64,000 nt of DNA, taken from Echinimonas agarilytica (lineage in GTDB: Bacteria > Pseudomonadota > Gammaproteobacteria > Enterobacterales > Neiellaceae). Position numbers and translations under genes: made by a program. Positions 53,294 to 62,536 of this stretch are shown here, one piece after another; the first letter of the stretch is position 1, and each line of letters opens with the position of its first letter. The notes below the pieces were generated by a model that did no database searches, was not told the origin of the DNA, and saw nothing but the letters and a program-made list of their open reading frames with translations. The DNA lies in NCBI RefSeq assembly GCF_023703465.1, contig NZ_JAMQGP010000003.1, positions 496,001 through 560,000 on the forward strand. Direction: 5' to 3'.

Positions 53294-54514
53294 TTACTCG
53301 GCAACAGGCATCTTATTTGGTGTGTTTGGCTCAATATCTGGGCGCTTCTCATATGGACGAATTTGAATGATCATGCCCATTAGAGGGTGGTCGAAATAGT
53401 GAATTTCTTTGCTGCGCACGCGGCGGAATTGATCCAAATGATATTGATATAAATAGGGCACCGTGGCCGCATCACTCACTAACGTGCCAGTGCTGACGGT
53501 TTGCTCATCGGTGGACGAGATTTCCTGCGGTGACTTGCGACCTGAACGACGCAATGTAATTTGTGTGTCGATGTGTAGCCAGGTTGCTAACCACACTCGT
53601 ACGTCTGCATCGAGCTCCCAAACTGCAGGATTAAATACTTCAGGCACGGGGGCGTTGATGGATGATTCATCCCAGTTTGGAAGTAGAGCGTCGCCCAGCA
53701 TGTCCAAGCCATCAGTGGTAGCGCTGGGACCAACTAATTCTGTATCTGTCTCTTGCGCACCTGGCACGGCTGCGCCTAGAGCTTCGCTATCATCTAAAGT
53801 TTCGATATTATTTTCAATATCTTGGGGCTCTTCAATAGCGTGTTCCCAACCATCTGAGGTGTAGCGAGATCCGAAGTTCTGGCCTCCGACTAATTTAATC
53901 GCAGGCATGCTTCGTTTACTGGTAATATCCATCCGCCAGCCGGTATGCAACATGGGTTTGTAACTGCCGCTACGATTTAGTTTTGCCACCGCATCATTGA
54001 GTTGTAATAACTCAGGCGTGAGCAAATAGGGCGAAGAGTCATCGGGTGGCAATACATGTTGAGTCATGGTCACTGGTAATTGCGACAGTTCGTCATAGCT
54101 GCGCGGCTTGGTGCATTCGCTAAGCCATTGCTCGTGCGCCACTCGCTCTTCGGGTGTCATGACGACTTCAGGCTCTGCCGGTTCAATCGGCGCTTCAATA
54201 GGAAAGCCAAATTCGTCGTATTCAACGCCCGCTTCAAGTGTGTCGATAGGCGCTTCTGCGCCTTCTTCGACAGGAACGGCAATGGGCTCTGGTTCAGGGC
54301 AGTCGGACGGCGCCAATAACATGGGGGCGATGAGATCGAGTTTGCGAATAGAGCTTTGGGTAAACTCGATGTTTTCAAAATCTTCGTCAATTTGGGTAGG
54401 ATCTTGCGTTCGCGAGAACAACAAAATCTCAACTTCAAACCATCGAGCATGTGCAGCGGGCGCAATAAGGCTGCTTATAATTATTGGGGCAAGAAGATGC
54501 TTCAGCTTACTCAC
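53294..54514 (-). CDS. csiV: CsiV-family periplasmic protein
   Basis: A 406-residue exported protein with a signal peptide (1-23, AAHA cleavage). The CsiV family is recognised by the starting ARWFEVEILLFSR and the C-terminal VWLATWLHIDTQITLRR, VRSKEIHYFDHPLMGMIIQIRPYE. In Vibrio cholerae, CsiV supports LpoA-dependent peptidoglycan synthesis in response to D-amino acids. The middle (about 75-290) is acidic and repetitive in Glu and Pro and looks disordered. The start is GTG 54514, with GGAG 11 bases upstream. It directly follows mfd, the same neighbour as in other gammaproteobacteria. Confidence 0.85.
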   Translation of the reverse strand: MSKLKHLLAPIIISSLIAPAAHARWFEVEILLFSRTQDPTQIDEDFENIEFTQSSIRKLDLIAPMLLAPSDCPEPEPIAVPVEEGAEAPIDTLEAGVEYDEFGFPIEAPIEPAEPEVVMTPEERVAHEQWLSECTKPRSYDELSQLPVTMTQHVLPPDDSSPYLLTPELLQLNDAVAKLNRSGSYKPMLHTGWRMDITSKRSMPAIKLVGGQNFGSRYTSDGWEHAIEEPQDIENNIETLDDSEALGAAVPGAQETDTELVGPSATTDGLDMLGDALLPNWDESSINAPVPEVFNPAVWELDADVRVWLATWLHIDTQITLRRSGRKSPQEISSTDEQTVSTGTLVSDAATVPYLYQYHLDQFRRVRSKEIHYFDHPLMGMIIQIRPYEKRPDIEPNTPNKMPVAE

Positions 54515-54539
54515 TAATCCTGTTCTCCTTCAGCTGCGT

Positions 54540-57500
54540 TTACTGCAGGGCCTTGAGCAACGATTCGATAATATCCATGCGTGATGATGGATCCGGTTCG
54601 CCCTCTAAAATGCGTAATTTGTTGGGGCCTTCCATGCGATAGTATGCAGGTTGGCTTTGAATAAGGCCAATGATCTTCTCCGGTTGTACGGAAGTGTCTT
54701 GTTGGAAAATCAATTGTCCGCTCTTAAAGCCCATCTCTACTTTGCTGATGCCAAGCTTAGCCGCTTTTAACTTGAATGCGGAAATCCTGAATAGGTTTTT
54801 ACTGGCATCAGGCAACAAACCAAAACGATCGATTAATTCAACCTGCAATTCGTTCAATTCATCGTCGGTAGTGGCGGAAGCAATGCGCTTGTATAGCGAC
54901 AACCGTTGGTTCACATCGGGGATGAATGTGTCGGGCAGTAATGCGGGTACCCGCAATTCAACCTCGGTTTGTTCACCAAGCAGGCTGTCTAAACTCGGTT
55001 GTTTGCCTTGTTTTAGCGCTTCTACTGCATGTTCTAACATTTCCATGTAGAGCGAGAACCCGATGGATGTAATTTGACCGCTTTGATCATCACCCAATAG
55101 TTCACCCGCACCTCGAATTTCGAGGTCGTGGGTTGCTAATGCAAACCCAGCCCCTAGATCTTCGAGCTGTTCAATGGCTTCCAAACGTTTTACCGCATCC
55201 TTGGTCATTGCTTTAGGCGGTGGTGTGAGTAAGTAAGCGTATGCCTGGTGGTGGCTACGGCCGACGCGCCCGCGTAACTGATGGAGTTGAGCTAAGCCGT
55301 ATTTGTCGGCTCGATTCATGATAATGGTGTTGGCCGAAGGCACATCAATACCGGTTTCAATAATGGTGGTACACACTAATATATTGAATCGTTGATGGTA
55401 AAAATCAGACATCACCTCTTCGAGTTCGCGCTCGCGCATTTGACCGTGCGCAATCGCTATTCGAGCTTCTGGCACCAGAGTGGACAAGGTTTCAGCTGTG
55501 TGTTCGATGGTGCTGACATCATTGTGGAGGTAATACACCTGACCACCACGCAGCACTTCACGGACCACGGCCTCACGCACCAGAGTTGCATCGTATGGAC
55601 GAACAAAGGTTTTGACCGCCAGTCGACGTGCAGGCGGGGTTGCGATAATCGATAAATCACGCATACCACTCATTGCCATATTGAGCGTACGCGGAATCGG
55701 CGTTGCGGTGAGCGTAAGAATGTCGACGTTGGCTCTGAGCGTTTTGATTTTGTCTTTTTGACGCACACCAAAGCGATGCTCTTCATCCACAATCAACAAC
55801 CCTAAGTCTTTAAACTTCACATCAGCGGAAAGTAGCTTATGGGTGCCGACTACAATGTCTACTTTTCCGGCTTCTAAATCGGCCAAAATGGCGTTGGTTT
55901 GCTTGGTGCTGTTAAAACGTGAGAGCACTTCCACACGGACTGGCCAGTTGGCGAAACGATCGCGGATGTTTTCGTAGTGTTGCTGTGCCAGCAAAGTTGT
56001 AGGCACTAAAATAGACACTTGTTTTCCATCATTCACTGCTACAAATGCTGCGCGCATGGCAACTTCTGTTTTACCGAAGCCAACATCACCACACACCAAG
56101 CGGTCCATGGCGTTGTCACCGCGCATGTCGCGAATGACATTCTCAATGGCGACTTCCTGATCGAGTGTTTCTTCAAATGGAAAGCTCGCCGCGAATTGTT
56201 GGTAGGCCGAGTCATCCATTGTGAACTTGTAACCCGGTTTAGCGGCGCGCTGAGCGTAAATGTCGAGCAGCTCAGCGGCCACATCATGAACTTTTTCGGC
56301 AGCCTTACGTTTGGCTTTTTCCCACGTATCATTACCAAGTTTGTTCAGTGGCGCGCTATCTGCGTCTCCACCAGTGTAACGTCCGATTAAGTGAAGCGCT
56401 GAAACTGGTACGTATAATTTGTCGCCACCGGCATATTCCAAGGTGACAAATTCGTTGGTCATGCCACCGGCATCAAGCGTTTGAAGTCCAGTGTAACGAC
56501 CCACTCCGTGGTCGAGATGCACCACCGGTTGCCCTATTTGTAGTTCCGCGAGGTTACGAACAACGGCGTCAGACCCCAATGACCGCTGTTTGTCGCGGCG
56601 GCGTTTTTGCATCACGCGTTTGCCGAGCAACTCAGACTCGGTGATGAACAACAGGTTGTGTTCAGGTAAGGCAAATGAGTGCTCACAGGGTGAAACAATC
56701 AAGCCTTCGGTGTCATTCGATGCGATGAATTCATCAAAGCTATCAAACGACTTTAAATGGAGTTTCATTGGTTTGAGAAGCTCAAGCAATGATTCGCGGC
56801 GACCGTCTGATTCAACACTAAACGCAATGCGTTGCTTATTGCTGTTTAGAACGTTTTGTAGTGCTTTAAAGGGCTGTGGATCTTGACCATTAACCCGAAC
56901 ATCAGGAATCGCTTTAGTGTTTATTTTAATGTTACCCGCGCGACGAGTCGGAGCGTCGCACAATTGCACTCGCAATGTCTTTTTCAGACGAGTCATTAAA
57001 TCCTGTGGGGTTAGGAACACTTCAGAGGGCGGAAGAATAGGCCTCTCTGGGTCATAACGCCGATCTTCGTAGCGAGCTTCTACATCGCCAAAGAACTGCT
57101 CAGCAGCCTCTTGGATGGCAGGGTAGAGGGTGTAAACGCTACTCTCTGGCAAATAGTCAAACAGCGAACCGCATTGTTCAAAAAATAGCGGCAAGTAGTA
57201 TTCAATACCAGCCGATGCTATGCCTCGGCTCACTTGTTGGTAGATCGAGTCTTTTTCATTGCTGATCGTGAAGCGTTCACGAAAAGCACGGCGAAATCGT
57301 TCAATACCCGCATCATCCAGTGGAAATTCGTGCGCTGGCAACAGGTTTAAATCATCTAACCGATCGGCACTGCGTTGAGTTTCAGGATCGAACAAGCGAA
57401 GGCTATCGACTTCATCATCAAAAAAGTCGATGCGCACGGGGCTATTTGTCCCCATTGGGTATAAGTCGAGTAAGCTGCCTCGGGCTGCGAATTCCCCGTG

Positions 57501-57998
57501 TTCCAACACTTGTTGAACCGGGTTGTAGCCGCTTGCTTCTAAACGCGTGCGTAAGGCATGCATGTCGAGCTTGTCGCCTGACTTTAATACGATGGCGTGT
57601 TGGTCGATATAACTGGCTGGCGCGATTCGCAGCATCAACGTATTGATCGGCACGATGACCACACCACGTTTCATTTGACGCAGGCGGTATAGGGTTGCGA
57701 GTCGTTGACTGACAATATCTTGGTGCGGCGAGAATTGATCATACGGCAAGGTTTCCCAGTCGGGGAATACTTGCACATCAACGCCCAAAGGCTGTGCAAA
57801 ATAACTAAGCTCGAACTCCATTCTCAGAGCCGTGGCGGTATCAGGAGTGACCAATACGATAGGTGCGTCGGATTTGGCGGCAGATTCTGCCAAAGCAATG
57901 GCCAACGATGACCCGTGATAGCTATGCCAAAAACGCTGTTGGTCAGGCTGAAAAGGTAGGTCAGTTGCTACATGTGAAAACAAGCTTGGGGAAGTCAT
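54540..57998 (-). CDS. mfd: Transcription-repair coupling factor Mfd
   Basis: A 1152-residue DNA translocase that removes RNA polymerase stalled at lesions and recruits UvrA. The N-terminal UvrB-like domain (LVTPDTATALRMEFELSYF, VFPDWETLPYDQFSPH), the RNA polymerase-interaction domain (QIGQPVVHLDHGVGRYTGL) and the RecG-like motor (GDVGFGKTEVAMRAAF, DEEHRFGVRQKDKIK, TATPIPRTLNMAMSGMRDLS, HQLRGRVGRSHHQAYAY) are all complete, with the C-terminal TRCF domain. The gene begins five bases after the aguB stop codon, so it is in the same transcript as the agmatine genes. Confidence 0.98.
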   Translation of the reverse strand: MTSPSLFSHVATDLPFQPDQQRFWHSYHGSSLAIALAESAAKSDAPIVLVTPDTATALRMEFELSYFAQPLGVDVQVFPDWETLPYDQFSPHQDIVSQRLATLYRLRQMKRGVVIVPINTLMLRIAPASYIDQHAIVLKSGDKLDMHALRTRLEASGYNPVQQVLEHGEFAARGSLLDLYPMGTNSPVRIDFFDDEVDSLRLFDPETQRSADRLDDLNLLPAHEFPLDDAGIERFRRAFRERFTISNEKDSIYQQVSRGIASAGIEYYLPLFFEQCGSLFDYLPESSVYTLYPAIQEAAEQFFGDVEARYEDRRYDPERPILPPSEVFLTPQDLMTRLKKTLRVQLCDAPTRRAGNIKINTKAIPDVRVNGQDPQPFKALQNVLNSNKQRIAFSVESDGRRESLLELLKPMKLHLKSFDSFDEFIASNDTEGLIVSPCEHSFALPEHNLLFITESELLGKRVMQKRRRDKQRSLGSDAVVRNLAELQIGQPVVHLDHGVGRYTGLQTLDAGGMTNEFVTLEYAGGDKLYVPVSALHLIGRYTGGDADSAPLNKLGNDTWEKAKRKAAEKVHDVAAELLDIYAQRAAKPGYKFTMDDSAYQQFAASFPFEETLDQEVAIENVIRDMRGDNAMDRLVCGDVGFGKTEVAMRAAFVAVNDGKQVSILVPTTLLAQQHYENIRDRFANWPVRVEVLSRFNSTKQTNAILADLEAGKVDIVVGTHKLLSADVKFKDLGLLIVDEEHRFGVRQKDKIKTLRANVDILTLTATPIPRTLNMAMSGMRDLSIIATPPARRLAVKTFVRPYDATLVREAVVREVLRGGQVYYLHNDVSTIEHTAETLSTLVPEARIAIAHGQMRERELEEVMSDFYHQRFNILVCTTIIETGIDVPSANTIIMNRADKYGLAQLHQLRGRVGRSHHQAYAYLLTPPPKAMTKDAVKRLEAIEQLEDLGAGFALATHDLEIRGAGELLGDDQSGQITSIGFSLYMEMLEHAVEALKQGKQPSLDSLLGEQTEVELRVPALLPDTFIPDVNQRLSLYKRIASATTDDELNELQVELIDRFGLLPDASKNLFRISAFKLKAAKLGISKVEMGFKSGQLIFQQDTSVQPEKIIGLIQSQPAYYRMEGPNKLRILEGEPDPSSRMDIIESLLKALQ

Positions 57999-58003
57999 GA
58001 GTA

Positions 58004-58936
58004 TTAGTTTCGATACAGTTGAGTAAGGTCCGAGTAATGATCGATTCGACGATCACGCAAGTAAGGCCATATACGGCGAACTTGTTCGCTTCGGTTCATA
58101 TCTAATTCTGCGTACAGAATGATATTTTGTTGAGGGCTCTCTGGGAGGTGAGGGCTCGGCTCAGCTTTCGCCAGAAGCTCACCTTGCGGCCCTGCGATAA
58201 AACTATTGCCCCAGAATTGAATGCCTTGTGTGGTTCCGCTTGGATCAGGCTCGTAGCCCGTGCGATTGCAAGCTAAAACAGGAATGCCATTGGCTATTGC
58301 ATGGCTGCGTTGAATGGTTTCCCATGCATCACATTGACGTTGCTGCTCGGCAGCATCGTCGCCAAGATCCCAACCGATGGCGGTGGGATAAATTAATAAT
58401 TCGGCGCCAGCCATTGTCATTAATCGCGCCGCTTCAGGAAACCACTGATCCCAACACACTAAAATACCAAGTTTACCAAGGCTTGTATGAATGGGTTCAA
58501 AACCCAAATCACCGGGCGTGAAATAGAACTTTTCGTAGAATCCTGGATCGTCAGGAATATGCATTTTACGATACGTGCCCGCAATAGTGCCATCTGAGTC
58601 AAGCACCACAGCCGTGTTGTGGTACAAGCCAACGGCTCGCTTTTCGAATAACGAGGTCACAATCACCACGCCACAACGCTTTGCTACTTGTGCATAGTGG
58701 TCGGTTGACGGGCCTGGAATGGGTTCCGCCAGATCAAAGGTATCGGTGTTTTCTGATTGGCAAAAGTAGCGACTTCGATGCAGCTCTTGCAGCACAACAA
58801 GTTGCGCACCATTAGACGCAGCTTTTTCAATTAGGCTGGTGGTCATTGCTGTGTTGTGTGCTAAATCATCACCGCACGTGTGTTGCAGCAAAGCACATTT
58901 GATCACCGCTGAGTGGGGCGACTGAGTTTGAGCCAT
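58004..58936 (-). CDS. aguB: N-carbamoylputrescine amidase
   Basis: Converts N-carbamoylputrescine to putrescine, CO2 and ammonia, the last step of putrescine synthesis from agmatine. The nitrilase-type catalytic triad is E51 (VLQELHRSRYFC), K124 (YRKMHIP) and C161 (ILVCWDQWFPEA). Further AguB marks are PDDPGFYEKFYFTPGD and RRIDHYSDL. The start is ATG 58936, whose first base is the last base of the aguA stop codon (TAATG), so the two are translationally coupled. The longer frame to 59014 lies inside aguA and is rejected. The length of 310 residues is slightly above that of most family members because of a short N-terminal extension. Confidence 0.95.
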   Translation of the reverse strand: MAQTQSPHSAVIKCALLQHTCGDDLAHNTAMTTSLIEKAASNGAQLVVLQELHRSRYFCQSENTDTFDLAEPIPGPSTDHYAQVAKRCGVVIVTSLFEKRAVGLYHNTAVVLDSDGTIAGTYRKMHIPDDPGFYEKFYFTPGDLGFEPIHTSLGKLGILVCWDQWFPEAARLMTMAGAELLIYPTAIGWDLGDDAAEQQRQCDAWETIQRSHAIANGIPVLACNRTGYEPDPSGTTQGIQFWGNSFIAGPQGELLAKAEPSPHLPESPQQNIILYAELDMNRSEQVRRIWPYLRDRRIDHYSDLTQLYRN

Positions 58937-59973
58937 TAGCGCTTTAAGCTTCCTTGAGTAAGTTGCATGGTTACACAGTGCAAACTGCCAAATTGTTGGA
59001 TCAGCGAAGTGCACCGAATGGGGATTATGTCATGTTTGGGCATTACTTGGGCAAGCAGATTAATTGCTCGTTGATCCTGTGCATCATTATAAACGGGCAA
59101 CAGCACAGCACCATTGATGATCAAAAAGTTGGCATAGGTAGCCGGAAGCCTTTGGCCTTCAGCATTTGTTTTAACGCTGGGCCAAGGTAATTCGATTGTA
59201 GTGTATGGCTTACCATCGGCATTTAAAGCTTGGCTTAACTCATTCTTCATGGCGTTGAGGGCTTCAAAATGCTCGTCATTTGGGTCGTCGCAGCCTTGGA
59301 ATACAATGGTATTGTTCGGCATGAATCGGGCGAGCGTATCAATGTGGCTATCGGTGTCGTCGCCTGCCAGGTGGCCGTGTGTGAGCCAAATGATGCGTTG
59401 ATGTTGGGTCAGCTCTAGCACCGTGCTCTCAATCTCGTCTCGGCTCAAGTGAGCATTACGGTTAGGATTGAGCAAACATTGTGTCGTGGTCATGACGGTG
59501 CCGTTGCCGTCGGATTCAATACTGCCGCCTTCAAGCACAAAATCGGTGTTGGTTAATGGATGCAAAAAATGATTGGCGTCGGACACATGTTGATTAATAT
59601 CGTTATCTAGGCTCGCACTGTATTTACTGCCCCAACCGTTGAATTGCGCGTTGAGCAAGTATCCACCGGTTAAGCTCAGTGGGCCGTGATCTCTTGCCCA
59701 GCTGTCGTTGTTGGGGATCACCAGTAAATCCACGCGGGACATGTCCAGCTCGGCATGACACAGTTGTTTGCGTACGTTATCCAATAGGTGTTGAGTATGG
59801 CAATTAATGAGCAGAGCCTGATATTGATTGATCGCTTTGGCGATCTCAACAAAAGTAGCCTGCACGTCGGTGAGCATGGCAGCCCAGTCGGTTTTGGCAT
59901 GTGGCCAGGTGAGCATGACTGCATCTTGCGGTGCCCATTCGGGCAACCATGTGGGGGGGGGCGAACTCAACAC
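58936..59973 (-). CDS. aguA: Agmatine deiminase
   Basis: Converts agmatine to N-carbamoylputrescine and ammonia. The 345-residue product has the PPAD/agmatine deiminase motifs: NDSWARDHGP, LEGGSIESDG, HGHLAGDDTDSHIDT and the catalytic Cys at 333 in GSLHCVTMQ. The start is GTG 59973; AAGGAG lies 12 bases before it inside the PilZ-like gene, and TTG 59970 is an alternative. Codons for prolines 5-7 form a run of nine C, an unstable tract for replication slippage. It overlaps aguB at the stop codon. Putrescine made here can support growth or biofilm control. Confidence 0.95.
   Translation of the reverse strand: MLSSPPPTWLPEWAPQDAVMLTWPHAKTDWAAMLTDVQATFVEIAKAINQYQALLINCHTQHLLDNVRKQLCHAELDMSRVDLLVIPNNDSWARDHGPLSLTGGYLLNAQFNGWGSKYSASLDNDINQHVSDANHFLHPLTNTDFVLEGGSIESDGNGTVMTTTQCLLNPNRNAHLSRDEIESTVLELTQHQRIIWLTHGHLAGDDTDSHIDTLARFMPNNTIVFQGCDDPNDEHFEALNAMKNELSQALNADGKPYTTIELPWPSVKTNAEGQRLPATYANFLIINGAVLLPVYNDAQDQRAINLLAQVMPKHDIIPIRCTSLIQQFGSLHCVTMQLTQGSLKR
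59953..59961 (-). repeat. Nine-base homopolymer at the start of aguA
   Basis: Nine consecutive G on the plus strand read as nine C in the aguA coding strand, covering codons 5 to 7. A gain or loss of one base would frameshift aguA after seven residues. It could be a phase-variation tract or an artefact of sequencing. Confidence 0.7.
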
Positions 59974-59976
59974 GGT

Positions 59977-60525
59977 TTACTTACGCTCCTTTAATTGGCG
60001 TGTTTGAATGTGCAAAGTGGCACGAATTAAGTGTTCTTGGTCGGTTTCGCGCATACGGATCAGGTCCAAAGAAATAGTGTAGAGATCATTCTGCATTTCT
60101 ACTGCTTTCACTTGGGCATAGGCATAAATAGCCACAGATTCTTCGGGTAAGAATATTTTAAGGCGAGCATGGTCGCCAACATTAAGAGCCTTGGTACTGG
60201 TGTATGTAATGGCGCTGCCGCTAATAGAAGTGGTTTGAAAGCGCTCGCTGGCATCATCTTGCAACGATAAAACGTAGCCCATAATGACATCGATTTTACG
60301 AGACTGCATTTTCAAGTATTCGGCCAGATCTTGGCTGTATTCACCAATGTTTCTTAGACTTCTGAGTGCGGCTGAGTCAATATGTGCAGCCTCAGAGCTG
60401 ACTAAAAATGGTGCTGGAATTTCAGATGCGAAGGTGACTTCGTCAGGAACTGATTCTGATTCAGTCAATCGTTGTACATTGACACTGCATTGGTAATTGA
60501 CGCTAAAGTACTCGTTGTTGTCCAT
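59977..60525 (-). CDS. PilZ-like domain protein
   Basis: A 182-residue cytoplasmic protein that looks like a divergent PilZ domain. The C-terminal half has SISGSAITYTSTKALNVGDHARLKIFLP, which resembles the D/NxSxxG part and following strands of PilZ, and DLYTISLDLIRMRETDQEHLIRATLHIQTRQLK, which matches the usual helix end. The RxxxR element is weak (ERFQ), so cyclic di-GMP binding is uncertain. The N-terminal half (1-75) is helical. Its stop codon is three bases before the aguA start, hence co-translation. A GGDEF protein is encoded at 28757-30601 but not nearby. Confidence 0.68.
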   Translation of the reverse strand: MDNNEYFSVNYQCSVNVQRLTESESVPDEVTFASEIPAPFLVSSEAAHIDSAALRSLRNIGEYSQDLAEYLKMQSRKIDVIMGYVLSLQDDASERFQTTSISGSAITYTSTKALNVGDHARLKIFLPEESVAIYAYAQVKAVEMQNDLYTISLDLIRMRETDQEHLIRATLHIQTRQLKERK

Positions 60526-60621
60526 GAAACCTCACCTTTAACTTGTTCTCTGATCCGTTCTGCCCTTATTATCCAGTAACTTGCTGTTGCGGTAAAACTT
60601 TTGAATAACTTCAGGTAAAAC

Positions 60622-61866
60622 ATGTTTCGGCCCCCAACTCTATTTATCGGTCTGCGTTATGCTCGGGCCCGCAAAGGAAGCGGTTTTGTTTCCTTCATCA
60701 ATTTCTTCTCCACTGCGGGTATCACCATAGGCGTTATGGCGCTCATTGTCGTGGTTTCTGTCATGAATGGTTTTGAAGGAGAACTGAAAAAGAGAATTTT
60801 AGGCCTCGTGCCTCAAGTGGTGTTGTTACAACAAACACCCATCGATGCACTCACGCAGAGTCGGGCAATTGAAACGTTGCAACAACATCCAAATGTGCTG
60901 GGCGCGGTGCCTTTTATTGAGTCGCAAGCATTGGTCCAATCGAGCAGCCAAATGACTGGCGTGCAGATGATTGGTATTGATGTTGCAACGGAACAAGGCG
61001 TGTCTCCGCTCTCTCGGTCGATGGTGCGGGGTGAGTTGAGTGATTTAACGCTGCATAAATATCAAATTTTAATGAGTCGAGTGCTGGCTTCTAAGCTGGG
61101 CGTGTCGGTTGGTGATTCAGTGCGATTATCTGTACTGGAAGGCGCGCGCTACACGCCGGTTGGCCAAGTGCCAAATCAACGCCGGTTTGTGGTGGGGGGC
61201 TTGTTTGATATGGGCTCTGAGGCCGATTACAGTTATGTCTATGTGTCGATGAAAGATGCTGCACGTATGACGCGTAAACCTGCCGGCAGTGCAGAAGGCA
61301 TAAGACTGTATTTAACAGATGCATTTCTTGCTGACACCTTGGTTGGCGAATTTAGCCGCAGCACACAATGGCAAGATTGGATCATTCATAGTTGGCAGAT
61401 CAGCCACGGTGATTTATTTTCAGCGGTGAAAATGGAAAAAGCCATGATGTGGTTGTTGCTGCTGCTGATTATTGGGGTGGCGGCATTCAACATTGTCTCG
61501 GCCCTATTTTTAATTGTTGCAAACAAACAGTCTGACGTGGCCATTCTTCAAACATTAGGCTTAACCCCCCAACAAATTACACAAGTATTTATGGTGCAGG
61601 GCTGTGCTCAAGGTGTACTTGGCGCAATCATGGGTACCTTTGTTGGGCTGTTAGCTGCCGCTAATTTAGATGTGGTATTGGCAGCGGCTCGCATTCAAGT
61701 GGTTGCTACACCTGGGTATGGCGCTTATAGCCTGCCCGTTGATATTCAATATACGCAGGTTGCTGCAGTGGCCGCACTTGCTGTTTGTATGAGTTTTTTA
61801 GCTACGCTGTATCCAGCGCGACAAGCTGCATCAGTAATGCCAGCGGAGGCTTTAAGGTATGACTAA
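60622..61866 (+). CDS. lolC: Lipoprotein-releasing system permease LolC
   Basis: A 414-residue inner-membrane permease of the LolCDE exporter, which extracts outer-membrane lipoproteins and passes them to LolA. It has an N-terminal membrane helix (INFFSTAGITIGVMALIVVVSVMNGFE), a periplasmic domain (about 50-265) and three C-terminal helices with FNIVSALFLIVANKQSDVAILQTLG and FLATLYPARQAASVMPAEALRYD. The gene overlaps lolD by eight bases. LolC contacts LolA through its periplasmic hook; that loop is not assignable by eye here. Confidence 0.95.
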   Translation: MFRPPTLFIGLRYARARKGSGFVSFINFFSTAGITIGVMALIVVVSVMNGFEGELKKRILGLVPQVVLLQQTPIDALTQSRAIETLQQHPNVLGAVPFIESQALVQSSSQMTGVQMIGIDVATEQGVSPLSRSMVRGELSDLTLHKYQILMSRVLASKLGVSVGDSVRLSVLEGARYTPVGQVPNQRRFVVGGLFDMGSEADYSYVYVSMKDAARMTRKPAGSAEGIRLYLTDAFLADTLVGEFSRSTQWQDWIIHSWQISHGDLFSAVKMEKAMMWLLLLLIIGVAAFNIVSALFLIVANKQSDVAILQTLGLTPQQITQVFMVQGCAQGVLGAIMGTFVGLLAAANLDVVLAAARIQVVATPGYGAYSLPVDIQYTQVAAVAALAVCMSFLATLYPARQAASVMPAEALRYD

Positions 61867-62536
61867 GTCGCTACTCAAAGCGCATCACATTAGTAAAACG
61901 TACAAGGAAGGTTCGTTAGAAACGAATGTGTTGGATGATGTGAGCTTCGAGTTAATGACGGGCGAAATGCTCGCCGTTGTGGGAAGTTCAGGTTCGGGTA
62001 AAAGTACCCTCATGCATATCTTGGGCTTATTGGATCATCCCACGTATGGCGAATTGATGTGTGGTGAAGACGATTTGTTAAAAATGAGCCGTCGCGCATC
62101 CGCTAAGTATCGTAATGAGCACATGGGTTTTGTGTATCAGTTTCATCATTTATTAACTGAGTTTAATGCGGTTGAGAATGTAGCCATGCCGCTGTTAATT
62201 GCGGGGCAGCCTGTTTACAAGGCTCGTAAGGCGGCCGAACAGTGTTTGAAACGAGTTGGCTTGCAACATCGGTTTAAGCATCGTCCTGCTGAGCTTTCGG
62301 GCGGAGAACGTCAACGCGTTGCCATTGCCCGAGCGATTGTTAATCAGCCCCGTTTGGTGTTGGCAGATGAACCAACGGGTAATCTCGATCATGAAACTGG
62401 ATTGAGCGTTTACCACTTGCTACGCGAGTTAAACCAGCAGCTCGATACGAGCTTTGTAGTCGTCACTCACGATTTAACCTTGGCGGATAAACTCGACCGT
62501 CAGCTGGTGTTACGCAACGGAAAGCTGGTGGACTGA
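61859..62536 (+). CDS. lolD: Lipoprotein-releasing system ATPase LolD
   Basis: A 225-residue ABC ATPase that drives LolCE. Walker A is GSSGSGKST (residues 42-50), the signature is LSGGERQRVAIARA, Walker B is LVLADEPTGNLD and the switch His is in VVVTHD. The LolD-typical MGFVYQFHHLLTEFNAVENVAMPLLI is present. Its stop codon shares a base with the lolE start (TGATG), so the genes are translationally coupled. Confidence 0.98.
   Translation: MTKSLLKAHHISKTYKEGSLETNVLDDVSFELMTGEMLAVVGSSGSGKSTLMHILGLLDHPTYGELMCGEDDLLKMSRRASAKYRNEHMGFVYQFHHLLTEFNAVENVAMPLLIAGQPVYKARKAAEQCLKRVGLQHRFKHRPAELSGGERQRVAIARAIVNQPRLVLADEPTGNLDHETGLSVYHLLRELNQQLDTSFVVVTHDLTLADKLDRQLVLRNGKLVD

Noticed and set aside
58936-59014. 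An extended aguB start inside aguA
   Set aside because: The ATG at 58936 overlaps the aguA stop codon, fits family length and implies translational coupling.
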